A stretch of 11,450 nt of DNA from assembly GCA_003353825.1 (NCBI GenBank), contig PIVW01000156.1, positions 1 through 11,450 of the forward strand, given 5' to 3'. This DNA comes from Chloroflexota bacterium. Lineage in GTDB: Bacteria > Chloroflexota > Anaerolineae > J102. Position numbers and translations under genes: made by a program. The first letter of the stretch is position 1. Every line of letters begins with the position of its first letter. This document shows positions 1 to 7,304 of the stretch, piece after piece. The notes under the pieces are model-generated. The model was not told the origin of the DNA, did not search any database, and worked only from the letters and a program-made list of their open reading frames with translations.

Positions 1-124
1 TTGTACAATCTCTTCTGAGTTGGATGACATAGTTCTTCTCCTGGTTTGTTTGAAGGTTGGTTTTTGTTTCCTTTAGTTTACCAGATTTACTCTGTCTCCA
101 ACTCATTTAGGACGCACCCGTTAT

Positions 125-130
125 TATAAT
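125..130 (+). promoter_or_regulatory. Candidate -10 box upstream of the MmgE/PrpD gene
   Basis: A perfect TATAAT hexamer lies about 60 bases before the first gene's ATG. No convincing -35 hexamer sits 16-18 bases upstream, so this is a -10 match only. Bases 1-124 show no gene, hairpin or repeat that I can support. A start site near 137 would give a leader of about 50 bases. Confidence 0.3.
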
Positions 131-173
131 GCCACGCGCCACATGACCAAGTTGGCGCAACAGGTCACGCTTT

Positions 174-180
174 GAGGGAG
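174..180 (+). promoter_or_regulatory. Shine-Dalgarno site that decides the MmgE/PrpD start
   Basis: GAGGGAG is 9 bases upstream of the ATG at 190. The alternative TTG at 172 would overlap this site and has no such motif at normal spacing, so 190 is the better start. Confidence 0.6.
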
Positions 181-189
181 AACCCCGCC

Positions 190-1584
190 ATGAACAAACT
201 GCATAATGTGGATCACATTCTACAGTTTATCCACGAAACCACCTATCACGACTGTCCGCCGGAGGTGCAGTATCGGGCGCAACTCTGTTTGCTGGATGTT
301 TTAGGCTCTCTGTGTGGTGGCCGACAAACGCTACTTTCCCCGATCATTCACAAGCATGCCCTGGATACATTTGGTGGGGATCAAGCCACGTTACTGCTAA
401 ACGGAGCTTGCTGTAGCGCCCCAGGCGCGGCCATGGCCAATGGCATGACCATTGATGCCATGGATATCCATGATAGTTATCGCCAGAGCCTCGGACATGC
501 CGGTGTACATGTTTTCCCAACTGTTATGGCCGTGAGCGAGCAAATAGAGGCAACAACAGAGCGATCCATTTCAGGAGAGGCGTTTCTCACTGCCATGGTG
601 GTGGGCTACGATATCGCCTGCCGCGCCGCCGTAATCCTCCACGCTACAGCTTGTGACTATCACACGTCTGGCGCCTGGGGCGCGGTCTCCTCCGCAGCCA
701 TCTACAGCCGCATGCATGGTCTTAGTGCTGAACAAACGCGCCACGCCTTAGGAATTGCCGAATACCACGGCCCACGCTCTCAGATGATGCGCTGTATCGA
801 TCACCCAACCATGGTAAAAGATGCCAGCGGATGGGGCGCAATGGCCGGGATCAGCTCGGGTATGCTGGCTGCCTCGGGTTTTACGGGTGCACCGGCCATC
901 ACAGTAGAGGCGCCTGAAATTGCCGTTGACTGGCAAGATCTGGCATCTCGCTGGATGATCATGGAGCAGGGCTTTAAAGTCCATGCTGTGTGCTGGTGGG
1001 CGCAACCGGCCATCGAGGCTGTCCTGGGTCTTGTGCGGGACCATAACATTGCCGTGGGACAAATCCAACAGATTGAAATCGAGACTTTCGTTAAAGCCAC
1101 GCGTCTGGCTCACCCTCGGCCAGCCACCACGGAACAGGCACAATACAGTCTTCCCTATCCCGTGGCCGCGGCTTTGATCGCCAACTCGGGTGAGGATTCA
1201 TCCCAACAAGTCTGGCCAGGTGTGGGACCCAAACAACTGCTCGAAGACTATTTGCACGACGAGCGTGTCCTTAGCCTGGCAGATAAAATCATCTTAATCG
1301 AGGCGCCTGATATTACTGAACGTTTCCCTGGCAGGTTTCTGGCTCGGGCGAAGATCACTCTGACTGATGGCAGTACGTATGCCTGTGGAGATACGACTTT
1401 TCGCGGAGAGGACGACTTCCCTCTGACAGATGCCGAGCTACGGACGAAATATCGTTGGCTTGCCAGTGAGGTTTTACCCGCAGAACGTGTGACAGCCATC
1501 GAAGAGACCGTCTTTGAACTGCCCATGCTTGCCACGATCCAGCCGCTACTCGATCTTCTCGCTCCTCCGGCAGATAACCTGTAG
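190..1584 (+). CDS. MmgE/PrpD family protein (2-methylcitrate dehydratase-like)
   Basis: This is a 464-residue member of the MmgE/PrpD family, which includes 2-methylcitrate dehydratase, cis-aconitate decarboxylase and uncharacterised hydratases or isomerases. Family hallmarks run in order: an Asp-Ile-His-Asp motif (residues 92-95) followed by GHAG (102-105), YHTSGAWGA (157-165), MVKDASGWGA with the conserved Lys (about 210), the GFTG turn, and FKVHAVCWWAQP near 262-273 where the family has its FK-x-C segment. Length is normal for the family. The frame can be opened at a TTG at 172, but GAGGGAG at 174-180 sits 9 bases before the ATG at 190, so that ATG is preferred. A molybdenum hydroxylase gene follows after a 42-base gap, suggesting one operon. 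The pairing with hydroxylase, MttB and hydantoinase genes argues against housekeeping propionate metabolism (no prpB or prpC nearby). The substrate is unknown. Confidence 0.9.
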   Translation: MNKLHNVDHILQFIHETTYHDCPPEVQYRAQLCLLDVLGSLCGGRQTLLSPIIHKHALDTFGGDQATLLLNGACCSAPGAAMANGMTIDAMDIHDSYRQSLGHAGVHVFPTVMAVSEQIEATTERSISGEAFLTAMVVGYDIACRAAVILHATACDYHTSGAWGAVSSAAIYSRMHGLSAEQTRHALGIAEYHGPRSQMMRCIDHPTMVKDASGWGAMAGISSGMLAASGFTGAPAITVEAPEIAVDWQDLASRWMIMEQGFKVHAVCWWAQPAIEAVLGLVRDHNIAVGQIQQIEIETFVKATRLAHPRPATTEQAQYSLPYPVAAALIANSGEDSSQQVWPGVGPKQLLEDYLHDERVLSLADKIILIEAPDITERFPGRFLARAKITLTDGSTYACGDTTFRGEDDFPLTDAELRTKYRWLASEVLPAERVTAIEETVFELPMLATIQPLLDLLAPPADNL

Positions 1585-1626
1585 GCAACATTCACAACGA
1601 GACTCCCCTTACGGCCACCTTGCGCA

Positions 1627-4455
1627 GTGACTAACATAAGCCCCGAACACCACATCAGCATCTCGTTTGAATTGAATAACACGCTCGTGAATTTCGATGG
1701 TGATCCAGCTCTGACACTATTAGATTACTTGCGGGACTTCCTGTCACTGACCGGCACCAAAAAGGGTTGTGATTATGAAGGCCAATGTGGCGCCTGCACT
1801 GTGCTGGTAAATGGGCGGGCGCTTCGTTCCTGCCTGACGAAAATGGAGACTGTGGCTGATGCTCAGGTGCTCACCATCGAAGGGCTCAGCGCTGAAGACG
1901 CGTTGCATCCCTTACAGCAGGCATTTATCGATCATGGCGCAGTGCAGTGCGGCTACTGTACGCCCGGCACCCTCCTTTCCGCCAAAGCGCTACTCGCGCG
2001 AAACTCCCAACCCACGCGAGAGCAAGTGATACGAGCGTTGCAAGGCAATCTTTGCCGCTGTACGGGCTATATCAAGATAGTCGATGCGGTGATGGCTACA
2101 ACAGTACCTCAGACAAAACCGACGCCCACAGAGCCAGAGCATGCGATAGGTGGGCATCTCCGTCGCCTGAATGCAGTCGACAAAGTCACCGGCGTTACGC
2201 ATTATGCCGGTGACTTTGCCCTACCAGGTATGCTGTGTATCAAAATGCTCCGCAGCCCCCATGCGCATGCCCGAATTGTCAGTATTGATACAGGCCCTGC
2301 CCAAGCCATATCAGGGGTGCGGGGGGTGTTCACAGCCGCCGATATCCCCGGCGTTACACAGTTTAGCGATGCCTTGGACATGAAAGAAGCCCTGACTGTG
2401 GAACAGGATTCCGGGCATACGCTAGAGCCAATCCTGGCGTCAGAACGTGTGCGCATGATCGGTGAACCGATTGCCTTTGTCGTCGCTGTTGACGCGGCGA
2501 GCGCTGTGGCGGGGGTAGACGCCATTCGAGTCACCTACGAACTACTGCCGGCGCTGAGCGATCCTCAAAAGGCTCTGCAGCCATCGGCCCCGCATTTACA
2601 TCCCCAGGGCAATTGCTACGAAACACATAGGATTCAAAAAGGAGATGTGCAAACTACCGGGACACTCGCAGGCATTTCACTCAGCGCCGAGTATGAGATG
2701 CCCAGTCAAGATCATGTGACAATGGAACCTGAAGCCATCGTGGCTTATACAGATGATAGAGGACGCGTGGTCGTGATCGGCCCCACCCAGCAACCGCACG
2801 TTCGGCGGTTGCAGATTGCCTCCATGCTCGCCATTCCCCCCGAAAAAGTGCGCGTGATCGCCTCGGAAATGGGCGGCAGCTTCGGGGGGCGGCACTACTT
2901 CTGGCCCGTTGTAGCCATTGCCTTGCCCGCCTACCTCTTGCGACAACCGCTGCAATTGGTCTTCACACGTCGTGAGACATTTGCCGCAACTTTCAAGCGC
3001 CATCCTTTTAGATTCAACTACACGATCGGTGCACGGTCCGATGGCAAACTGTTAAGCTTACGAGCAGACGCCATTGGTAATGCCGGCCCTTATGGCGGTG
3101 CACCTGATATCGCCGCCCTGGTGGCTCAGAGCGGTATCGGCCCTTATGATTGGCAGGCCATAGATTATGATGTCCGCATTGCCCATACCAACTGGGCGAA
3201 TTCCGGGGCGTTTCGGGGTTACGGCATGCCCCAGGGGACCATGGCCCTGGAATGCTGCTTAGACGAATTGGCCGTCCGTCTTGACATCGATCCGCTCGAC
3301 CTGCGAATGCACAATGCAGTGGACCAAGGCAGTGGCACAACTCTTGGCCAACCCTTCGATGAGTCCTTTGCCTTTAAAGAGATACTCGAGACCATACGCC
3401 CAGAGTGGCAGGCTCTTCGGATTGAAACAGAACAAGTCAGACAGAGCGCAATTGAAAAGGATTACGTTGGCTCGGGAGTGGCCGCCGCATGGTATCGCTA
3501 CAGCAAAGCCGGGGCTACAAAGGTAACCGCTCAGGCCGGCCTGGATTTGCAAGGTAGAATCACCCTCTATTATACGGCGGTAAGAGCGGGGCAGGGCCTG
3601 GATTCGGTGATGAGTCAGTTTGCCAGCCATGTGTTGGGCGTACCCCGTGAAGCAATCGTCCTGGTCAATGGCGACACAGATAACACGATTAGCAGTGAAA
3701 TCTACGGAGGAAGCCGTTCGACGTACTGGATAGGCGGGGCGATTCGTAATGCTTCACGTGTGCTGAAACAGGCTATCATCGGCACGGCTGCCGAGATGAT
3801 CGATATCGCCCCCGGACAACTGAGCCTTGCTGCGCACCGTGTTTACATGTGGGAAGATCCCCGGCGAAGTGTTACATTGCAGGCCGTTGCACAGGAGTGG
3901 CAACAACATGGCCAACCATTACGATACACCGGCACGTTCGATCTCTCCAACCATTTACCTGCTTCCGATCCAGGGTATGTCCCCGGCCATTTCGTCGTGG
4001 GCATGTCGCTGGCACAGGTGCGGGTGAACAGGAAGAGTGGAAGGGTGAAAGTCGAGCGTATCGTCGTAGCACAGGACGTCGGGCGAGCCATTAATCCGGT
4101 AGATTTGCAGGGCCAGATCGAAGGCGCTGTGGTTATGGAATTAGGGGCAACCCTGTTGGAAGAGTTCATCCCTGGCCAAACCCTGGATTTCAAACGATAT
4201 CGCATCCCCCGCATTGGGGATGTTCCCGACATAAAGATCCATCTAGTAGAAGCAAGCGGCAGACATGGTCCTATGGGCGCCAAAGGTGTGGGCGAAGCGG
4301 TGATGGGACACACCCGCGCTGCCATCCTCAACGCCATATATAATGCCACCGGTGTAAGAATGCGATGCATCCCGGTAACGCCTGCGAGAATGCGGGATGC
4401 GATCTCGGAACAGGGTTTTCCCTATCTCATGAAGGTTGCTGTCAAGACGGCGTGA
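1627..4455 (+). CDS. Fused [2Fe-2S] / molybdopterin hydroxylase, aldehyde-oxidoreductase (Mop) type
   Basis: A 942-residue member of the xanthine oxidase family in which the iron-sulfur subunit and the molybdenum subunit are one chain with no FAD domain. This is the layout of Desulfovibrio aldehyde oxidoreductase (about 907 residues). Residues 1-90 form the plant-ferredoxin-type cluster domain (Cys48, 54, 57, 69). Residues 91-160 form the second cluster domain (QCGYC, Cys108/111, and LCRC, Cys143/145). Residues from about 175 form the molybdopterin-cytosine-dinucleotide domains, with GGSFGGR (416-422), SGAFRGYG (526-533) and GAKGVGE carrying the likely catalytic Glu890. The residue after the GGSFGGR loop is His423, where xanthine dehydrogenases have a purine-binding Glu, so xanthine is an unlikely substrate. 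Cytoplasmic, with no signal peptide. Electrons would have to leave to a ferredoxin or flavodoxin-like acceptor, or to an FAD subunit encoded elsewhere. The start is a GTG with no good Shine-Dalgarno; coupling to the upstream gene is possible. The first cluster loop has one extra residue. Confidence 0.88.
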   Translation: MTNISPEHHISISFELNNTLVNFDGDPALTLLDYLRDFLSLTGTKKGCDYEGQCGACTVLVNGRALRSCLTKMETVADAQVLTIEGLSAEDALHPLQQAFIDHGAVQCGYCTPGTLLSAKALLARNSQPTREQVIRALQGNLCRCTGYIKIVDAVMATTVPQTKPTPTEPEHAIGGHLRRLNAVDKVTGVTHYAGDFALPGMLCIKMLRSPHAHARIVSIDTGPAQAISGVRGVFTAADIPGVTQFSDALDMKEALTVEQDSGHTLEPILASERVRMIGEPIAFVVAVDAASAVAGVDAIRVTYELLPALSDPQKALQPSAPHLHPQGNCYETHRIQKGDVQTTGTLAGISLSAEYEMPSQDHVTMEPEAIVAYTDDRGRVVVIGPTQQPHVRRLQIASMLAIPPEKVRVIASEMGGSFGGRHYFWPVVAIALPAYLLRQPLQLVFTRRETFAATFKRHPFRFNYTIGARSDGKLLSLRADAIGNAGPYGGAPDIAALVAQSGIGPYDWQAIDYDVRIAHTNWANSGAFRGYGMPQGTMALECCLDELAVRLDIDPLDLRMHNAVDQGSGTTLGQPFDESFAFKEILETIRPEWQALRIETEQVRQSAIEKDYVGSGVAAAWYRYSKAGATKVTAQAGLDLQGRITLYYTAVRAGQGLDSVMSQFASHVLGVPREAIVLVNGDTDNTISSEIYGGSRSTYWIGGAIRNASRVLKQAIIGTAAEMIDIAPGQLSLAAHRVYMWEDPRRSVTLQAVAQEWQQHGQPLRYTGTFDLSNHLPASDPGYVPGHFVVGMSLAQVRVNRKSGRVKVERIVVAQDVGRAINPVDLQGQIEGAVVMELGATLLEEFIPGQTLDFKRYRIPRIGDVPDIKIHLVEASGRHGPMGAKGVGEAVMGHTRAAILNAIYNATGVRMRCIPVTPARMRDAISEQGFPYLMKVAVKTA

Positions 4456-4471
4456 CCGACATGACACCCTT

Positions 4472-4693
4472 ATGACTCTTACCGATCGCGCTCTGGATTT
4501 TATACACAGCACACAGTGGGTCGATCTACCTGAGCAAGTGCAGCACCAGGCAATTGCCGCAGTCCTGTGCATAGCGGGCGATCACAATCTCGTACCAGCC
4601 GATATTACCTGCATTCATCTGCGTCCTTTTTCTGAACGGTTTAAGGCGGGCCTCATTAGTCCTGCTAGGCAAAGGAAGTGCTCATATGAGTAG
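4472..4693 (+). pseudogene. MmgE/PrpD relic with a large internal deletion
   Basis: This 73-codon frame begins 16 bases after the molybdenum hydroxylase stop. Its first ~32 residues (ALDFIHSTQWVDLPEQVQHQ and on to AAVL) match the N-terminus of the MmgE/PrpD protein at 190-1584 (LQFIHETTYHDCPPEVQ), with 11 of 26 aligned positions identical by eye. It then jumps to DHNLVPADITCIHL, which lines up with DHNIAVGQIQQIEI about 250 residues further along that protein, and ends soon after. All family active-site segments fall in the missing part, so it cannot be a working enzyme. The best reading is a second MmgE/PrpD gene that lost its middle and its 3' part. The frame can be extended upstream to 4436 inside the preceding gene, but homology starts at the ATG at 4472. 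Its stop overlaps the first codons of the next gene, whose Shine-Dalgarno lies inside the relic. Confidence 0.7.
4671..4678 (+). promoter_or_regulatory. Ribosome binding site of the first MttB-family gene
   Basis: AAAGGAAG lies 7 bases before the ATG at 4686 and fixes the start of the methyltransferase. It falls inside the 3' end of the MmgE/PrpD relic. Confidence 0.55.
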
Positions 4694-6197
4694 AAGACGA
4701 CGACACAGCCGTAGACGACATAGCAAGGATCAAAGAAAAGAGCCTTTGTTCAAACCGCTGCCGGGTTTGCGAGGGGGACAATACAAGCCTTTGAGTGAGG
4801 AGGAAGTCAAGCAAATCCATCGAGCATCACTGGCCGTGCTTGAACAAACTGGCATCGAGGTAATGCCCTCAGAATGTCGAGAGATCTTTAAGGATGCAGG
4901 GGCTCACATTGATGAGGATAACAACCGGGTCTACATCTCCAAGGCCATGGTCGAACATGCCCTCGCATCCGCGCCAAACGAAGTCATGCTCTGTGGCCGG
5001 GATCCAAAACATGACATGCACTTGGGTGGCACTCGCGTTTACATGGGCACAGGGGGTGCAGCGGTAAAAGTGCTTGATCTCGATACCGGCCATCCTCGCC
5101 CGTCCACGTTAGCGGATGTGGCTGAAATCGGGCGCCTTGTAGACGTCCTGGACAATATTCACTTTTATCTCAGAGCCTGCGTGGCTGGCGATGTCCCCAG
5201 CGAACATCTGGACCTCAACACCTATTATGCCAGCCTTGCCAACACATCCAAACATGTAACTGGTAATTGCTATACGGTGCAATCCGTCCGTGATGTGGTA
5301 GAAATGGCAAGCATGATCGCAGGAGGCGGGGACAAGCTCAAGGAACGCCCGATCATTTCGGCCACCATCTGTTGGACCGTGAGCCCTCTGCGTTTCGCCC
5401 CGGAAACTGTCGAGGTGTTGACCGAGGTCGTACGGCAGGATATTCCCGTGTTCCTGTCATCCGCTCCCCAGTCAGGCGCTACCAGTCCCGCTGCCCTGGC
5501 TGGTACACTCGTTCAGATCAACGCCGAGGAGTTGTCGGGTGTTGTATACACCCAACTTGTCAAGCCTGGTGCTCCTATCATCCTGGGTTATGTGCCTTCG
5601 GTCTCCGACATGCGCACAGGCAATTTCGTGGGTGGGGCGCCCGAGTTTGCTCTCATGCATGCAGCCGTCTGCCAGCTTGGCCAATTCTATCAACTCCCCG
5701 TCTACAACTCTTCAGGGCTAACCGACTCCAAGATCCCCGACGTACAGGCCGGCTACGAAAAGGGCATAACAGGGCTAGCAGCCGCATTGGCGGGCGCCAA
5801 CTACATCCACCATTCGGCTGGTTTCCTTGAATCAATGATGACCGTGGCCTATGAACAGTTCGTGATTGATGACGATATCAACGGCTCGATCATGCGTATG
5901 GTGCGTGGCATCGAAGTCAATGACAGCACCCTGTCCGTCGAGCTAATCGATGAAGTCTGTCGAGGTGAAGGACATTATCTCGGCACCCAGCAGAGCCTGC
6001 AACTGATGAACACTGAGTACTATTATCCCCATACAGGTGACCGGCAACGGCGAGGTGAGTGGGAAGAGAAGGGCGGTCTGACGATGTGGGAAGCTGCTCG
6101 AACCCAGGCGAAGCACATCCTCGCCACCCACCGGCCCGCTCCGATCTCACCCGAAGTCGATGCTAAGATCCGGGAACGATTTACAATTCTGCTATGA
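4686..6197 (+). CDS. Trimethylamine methyltransferase (MttB) family protein, non-pyrrolysine
   Basis: A 503-residue MttB-superfamily protein. Characterised members transfer a methyl group from a methylamine or betaine-type compound to a Co(I) corrinoid protein. Recognisable segments are HRASLAVLEQTGIEV (45-59), GATSPAALAGTLVQINAEEL (264-283), a Pro/Gly-rich stretch with YVPSVSDMRTGNFVGGAPE (302-320), SSGLTDSKIPDVQAGYEKG (342-360) and the C-terminal THRPAPISPE. The frame runs through without an in-frame amber codon, so pyrrolysine is not used. The protein therefore resembles the glycine-betaine-type (MtgB-like) non-pyrrolysine branch rather than true trimethylamine methyltransferase. The first 18 residues are very basic (MSRRRRHSRRRHSKDQRK). 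Similar Arg-rich tails occur in other bacterial members from memory, but their role is unclear. No corrinoid-binding protein gene is adjacent. The substrate is unknown; betaines and N-methylated acids are candidates. Confidence 0.88.
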   Translation: MSRRRRHSRRRHSKDQRKEPLFKPLPGLRGGQYKPLSEEEVKQIHRASLAVLEQTGIEVMPSECREIFKDAGAHIDEDNNRVYISKAMVEHALASAPNEVMLCGRDPKHDMHLGGTRVYMGTGGAAVKVLDLDTGHPRPSTLADVAEIGRLVDVLDNIHFYLRACVAGDVPSEHLDLNTYYASLANTSKHVTGNCYTVQSVRDVVEMASMIAGGGDKLKERPIISATICWTVSPLRFAPETVEVLTEVVRQDIPVFLSSAPQSGATSPAALAGTLVQINAEELSGVVYTQLVKPGAPIILGYVPSVSDMRTGNFVGGAPEFALMHAAVCQLGQFYQLPVYNSSGLTDSKIPDVQAGYEKGITGLAAALAGANYIHHSAGFLESMMTVAYEQFVIDDDINGSIMRMVRGIEVNDSTLSVELIDEVCRGEGHYLGTQQSLQLMNTEYYYPHTGDRQRRGEWEEKGGLTMWEAARTQAKHILATHRPAPISPEVDAKIRERFTILL

Positions 6198-6494
6198 ATC
6201 CCTCGATTGCTTCGATCTACGTTCTGTGCGTCTACCCACTATACCTCGTTCAAGGACATCATCTATAAAAGCCCGCTGCAATGCCACGGCGGTCGGCAGG
6301 AAATCGAAGTACAAAGCACGTGTACGCGTTTCGAAAGCAACACGTTCATCATCAGCACGCGAATAGAGTATAATACCTTCGGTCACAATCCGACCTCTGA
6401 ACATAAGGGGAGCATCGTCGATGAGCTGAAAGAAGTTCCGGCAAATTGGATGTCTGATGTAGCATTCAATTATTCTAGCAGATGATAGCCCCAT
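6192..6494 (-). pseudogene. Relic of an MNT-type nucleotidyltransferase (C-terminal part)
   Basis: The minus-strand frame reads FQLIDDAPLMFRGRIVTEGI, then ILYSRADDERVAFETRTRA and LYFDFLPTAVALQRAF. This pattern (Asp-Ala-Pro, hydrophobic-Arg-Gly, Leu-Tyr-x-Arg, Val-x-Phe-Glu-x-Arg-Thr, Tyr-x-Asp-Phe) is what I recognise as the C-terminal half of MNT-family nucleotidyltransferases, the antitoxin/adenylyltransferase partners of HEPN proteins. The N-terminal half, with its GS-x10-D-x-D catalytic motif, should lie to the right at about 6450-6750 on the minus strand. None of the reading frames there shows it, and the region is occupied by a plus-strand gene with a strong ribosome binding site. No HEPN partner is present. 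The tail after about 6250 looks non-homologous and runs to a stop touching the end of the MttB gene. I therefore call a 5'-truncated, non-functional relic. The family assignment is by motif memory only. Confidence 0.5.
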
Positions 6495-6540
6495 TGACTA
6501 TGTAGTGATCCGCTAACGTTTCATAGACAAGGAGAGAAAC
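6198..6540. other. Intergenic stretch without an intact gene
   Basis: This roughly 340-base gap between the first MttB gene and the 180-residue protein contains the antisense nucleotidyltransferase relic and nothing else I can support. A TTGACT hexamer at 6494-6499 could be a -35 element for the following gene, but no good -10 lies 16-18 bases downstream. The plus-strand frames here show no family resemblance. Confidence 0.5.
6529..6536 (+). promoter_or_regulatory. Strong ribosome binding site before the 180-residue gene
   Basis: AAGGAGAG is nearly a full Shine-Dalgarno sequence, with its GGAG core 6 bases before the ATG at 6541. It is the best such site in the window and supports this short unknown frame as a real gene. 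Confidence 0.65.
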
Positions 6541-7083
6541 ATGACCATTCACGAGGCCACACTCTACGGAGATTTGGTTCATTACTTCCGAGACACTTGC
6601 GCAACACAATTTGCTGAATTGAAGGGCACGACCGTCGAATTCGAGCGCAAGACGTTGGATGAAGTCATCCGCACCTGGTTCTTCACGCCACAAGATCAAC
6701 TGTATGGTTACACGCCACAGAAGGTGATCAGAAATGAGGAACTGGGCATCGAAAATGTCATTCCAGCAGATCGACTTGGCGATATGTTCGATCATGATTG
6801 TCCTATCTGTGAGGCTATGAAAAATGATGCCGAAGCTGACATAACCGAGGGGCACAGCCATGGTTGGGGATTTGGACTGGCGCCCGATATGAGCCTGCTG
6901 GATGGCTACGATCCCGAAGGTTGGGAAGAGCGTTGGCGTATCGAAGAAGAGCGCATGGAAGCTCACAGGTCAGAGATGAAGAAAGAAGCTGAAGCGTTTC
7001 CCCTCGTTGGCGCGGACGATTCAGAAACTGCACAACAAGTCTCCCAACAGCAGGCGTTCTTAGATGATGACATATCGTTCTAA
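6541..7083 (+). CDS. Uncharacterised 180-residue protein with a CPIC motif
   Basis: I do not recognise a named family. The protein is soluble and acidic, with no signal peptide or membrane segment. Residues 1-45 look helical. Residues 57-70 (YTPQKVIRNEELGI) and DHDCPICEAMKND (84-96) look like conserved blocks, and I have an impression of uncultured-bacterial proteins sharing a 'TP-x-x-VI-x-NE ... D-x-DCPIC' arrangement. Cys87 and Cys90 form a single CxxC, with His residues nearby (GHSHGW, 104-109) that could bind metal. Residues 126-152 are a charged Glu/Arg/Lys-rich helix, perhaps a coiled coil, and the tail is Gln/Asp-rich. The strong ribosome binding site and codon use like its neighbours favour a real gene. 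It lies between two decayed fragments, so it may be a later arrival or a survivor of a larger operon. A metal-binding, regulatory or adaptor role is conceivable; none is shown. Confidence 0.65.
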   Translation: MTIHEATLYGDLVHYFRDTCATQFAELKGTTVEFERKTLDEVIRTWFFTPQDQLYGYTPQKVIRNEELGIENVIPADRLGDMFDHDCPICEAMKNDAEADITEGHSHGWGFGLAPDMSLLDGYDPEGWEERWRIEEERMEAHRSEMKKEAEAFPLVGADDSETAQQVSQQQAFLDDDISF

Positions 7084-7151
7084 GCACTCAACATGTCGAT
7101 CAGACTCATCCGTCAGGATATAAACAAAAATCAACCACCGCCTCGCATCTT

Positions 7152-7304
7152 GGGGGAAACCAGTCGGCTGCGAACCTATCATCATTGTGGGGCGTGCCTG
7201 AACTCGACATCGGAGAGGGCGTCGAGGTGGAGCACGGCATGCTCTAACGCCCTCGGAAAGACTGCCATTTCATTCACACGGCGCCCGCTGCAGAAGAGGG
7301 GGCA
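7152..7304 (+). pseudogene. Upstream part of the SoxG/GcvT-like gene, interrupted by TAA at 7245
   Basis: The frame of the following fragment stays open upstream and reads GGNQSAANLSSLWGVPELD, IGEGVEVEHGML, stop (TAA 7245-7247), then RPRKDCHFIHTAPAAEEGA up to the ATG at 7305. The residues on both sides of the stop fit the middle of a SoxG/GcvT-like domain, where members have a 'G-x-(I/V)-Y-R-L-R-x-D-x-F' strand. The stop falls at the Tyr position, so one base change (TAC or TAT to TAA) would explain it. Upstream of about 7150 the resemblance disappears, and the first ~50 residues of such a protein are not found before the preceding gene ends at 7083. Confidence 0.5.

Noticed and set aside
1627..4455. 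Xanthine dehydrogenase or CO dehydrogenase assignment
   Set aside because: There is no FAD domain or subunit, the purine-binding Glu position is His423, and the CO-dehydrogenase active-site Cys loop (AYRCSFR type) is absent, with GAFRGYG in its place.
4686..6197. Pyrrolysine-containing trimethylamine methyltransferase
   Set aside because: The reading frame has no internal TAG, so no pyrrolysine could be inserted; the same holds for the second paralogue.
6194..6268. 24-codon hydrophobic ORF whose ATG overlaps the first MttB gene's stop (ATGA)
   Set aside because: The ATGA overlap suggests coupling, but the frame is very short, has no family resemblance and no ribosome binding site of its own; chance is likely.
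6475..6966. 163-residue minus-strand ORF opposite the 180-residue gene
   Set aside because: It shows no domain pattern and no ribosome binding site, whereas the plus-strand frame has a strong one; it is an antisense shadow. It was also checked for the missing nucleotidyltransferase motif, which it lacks.
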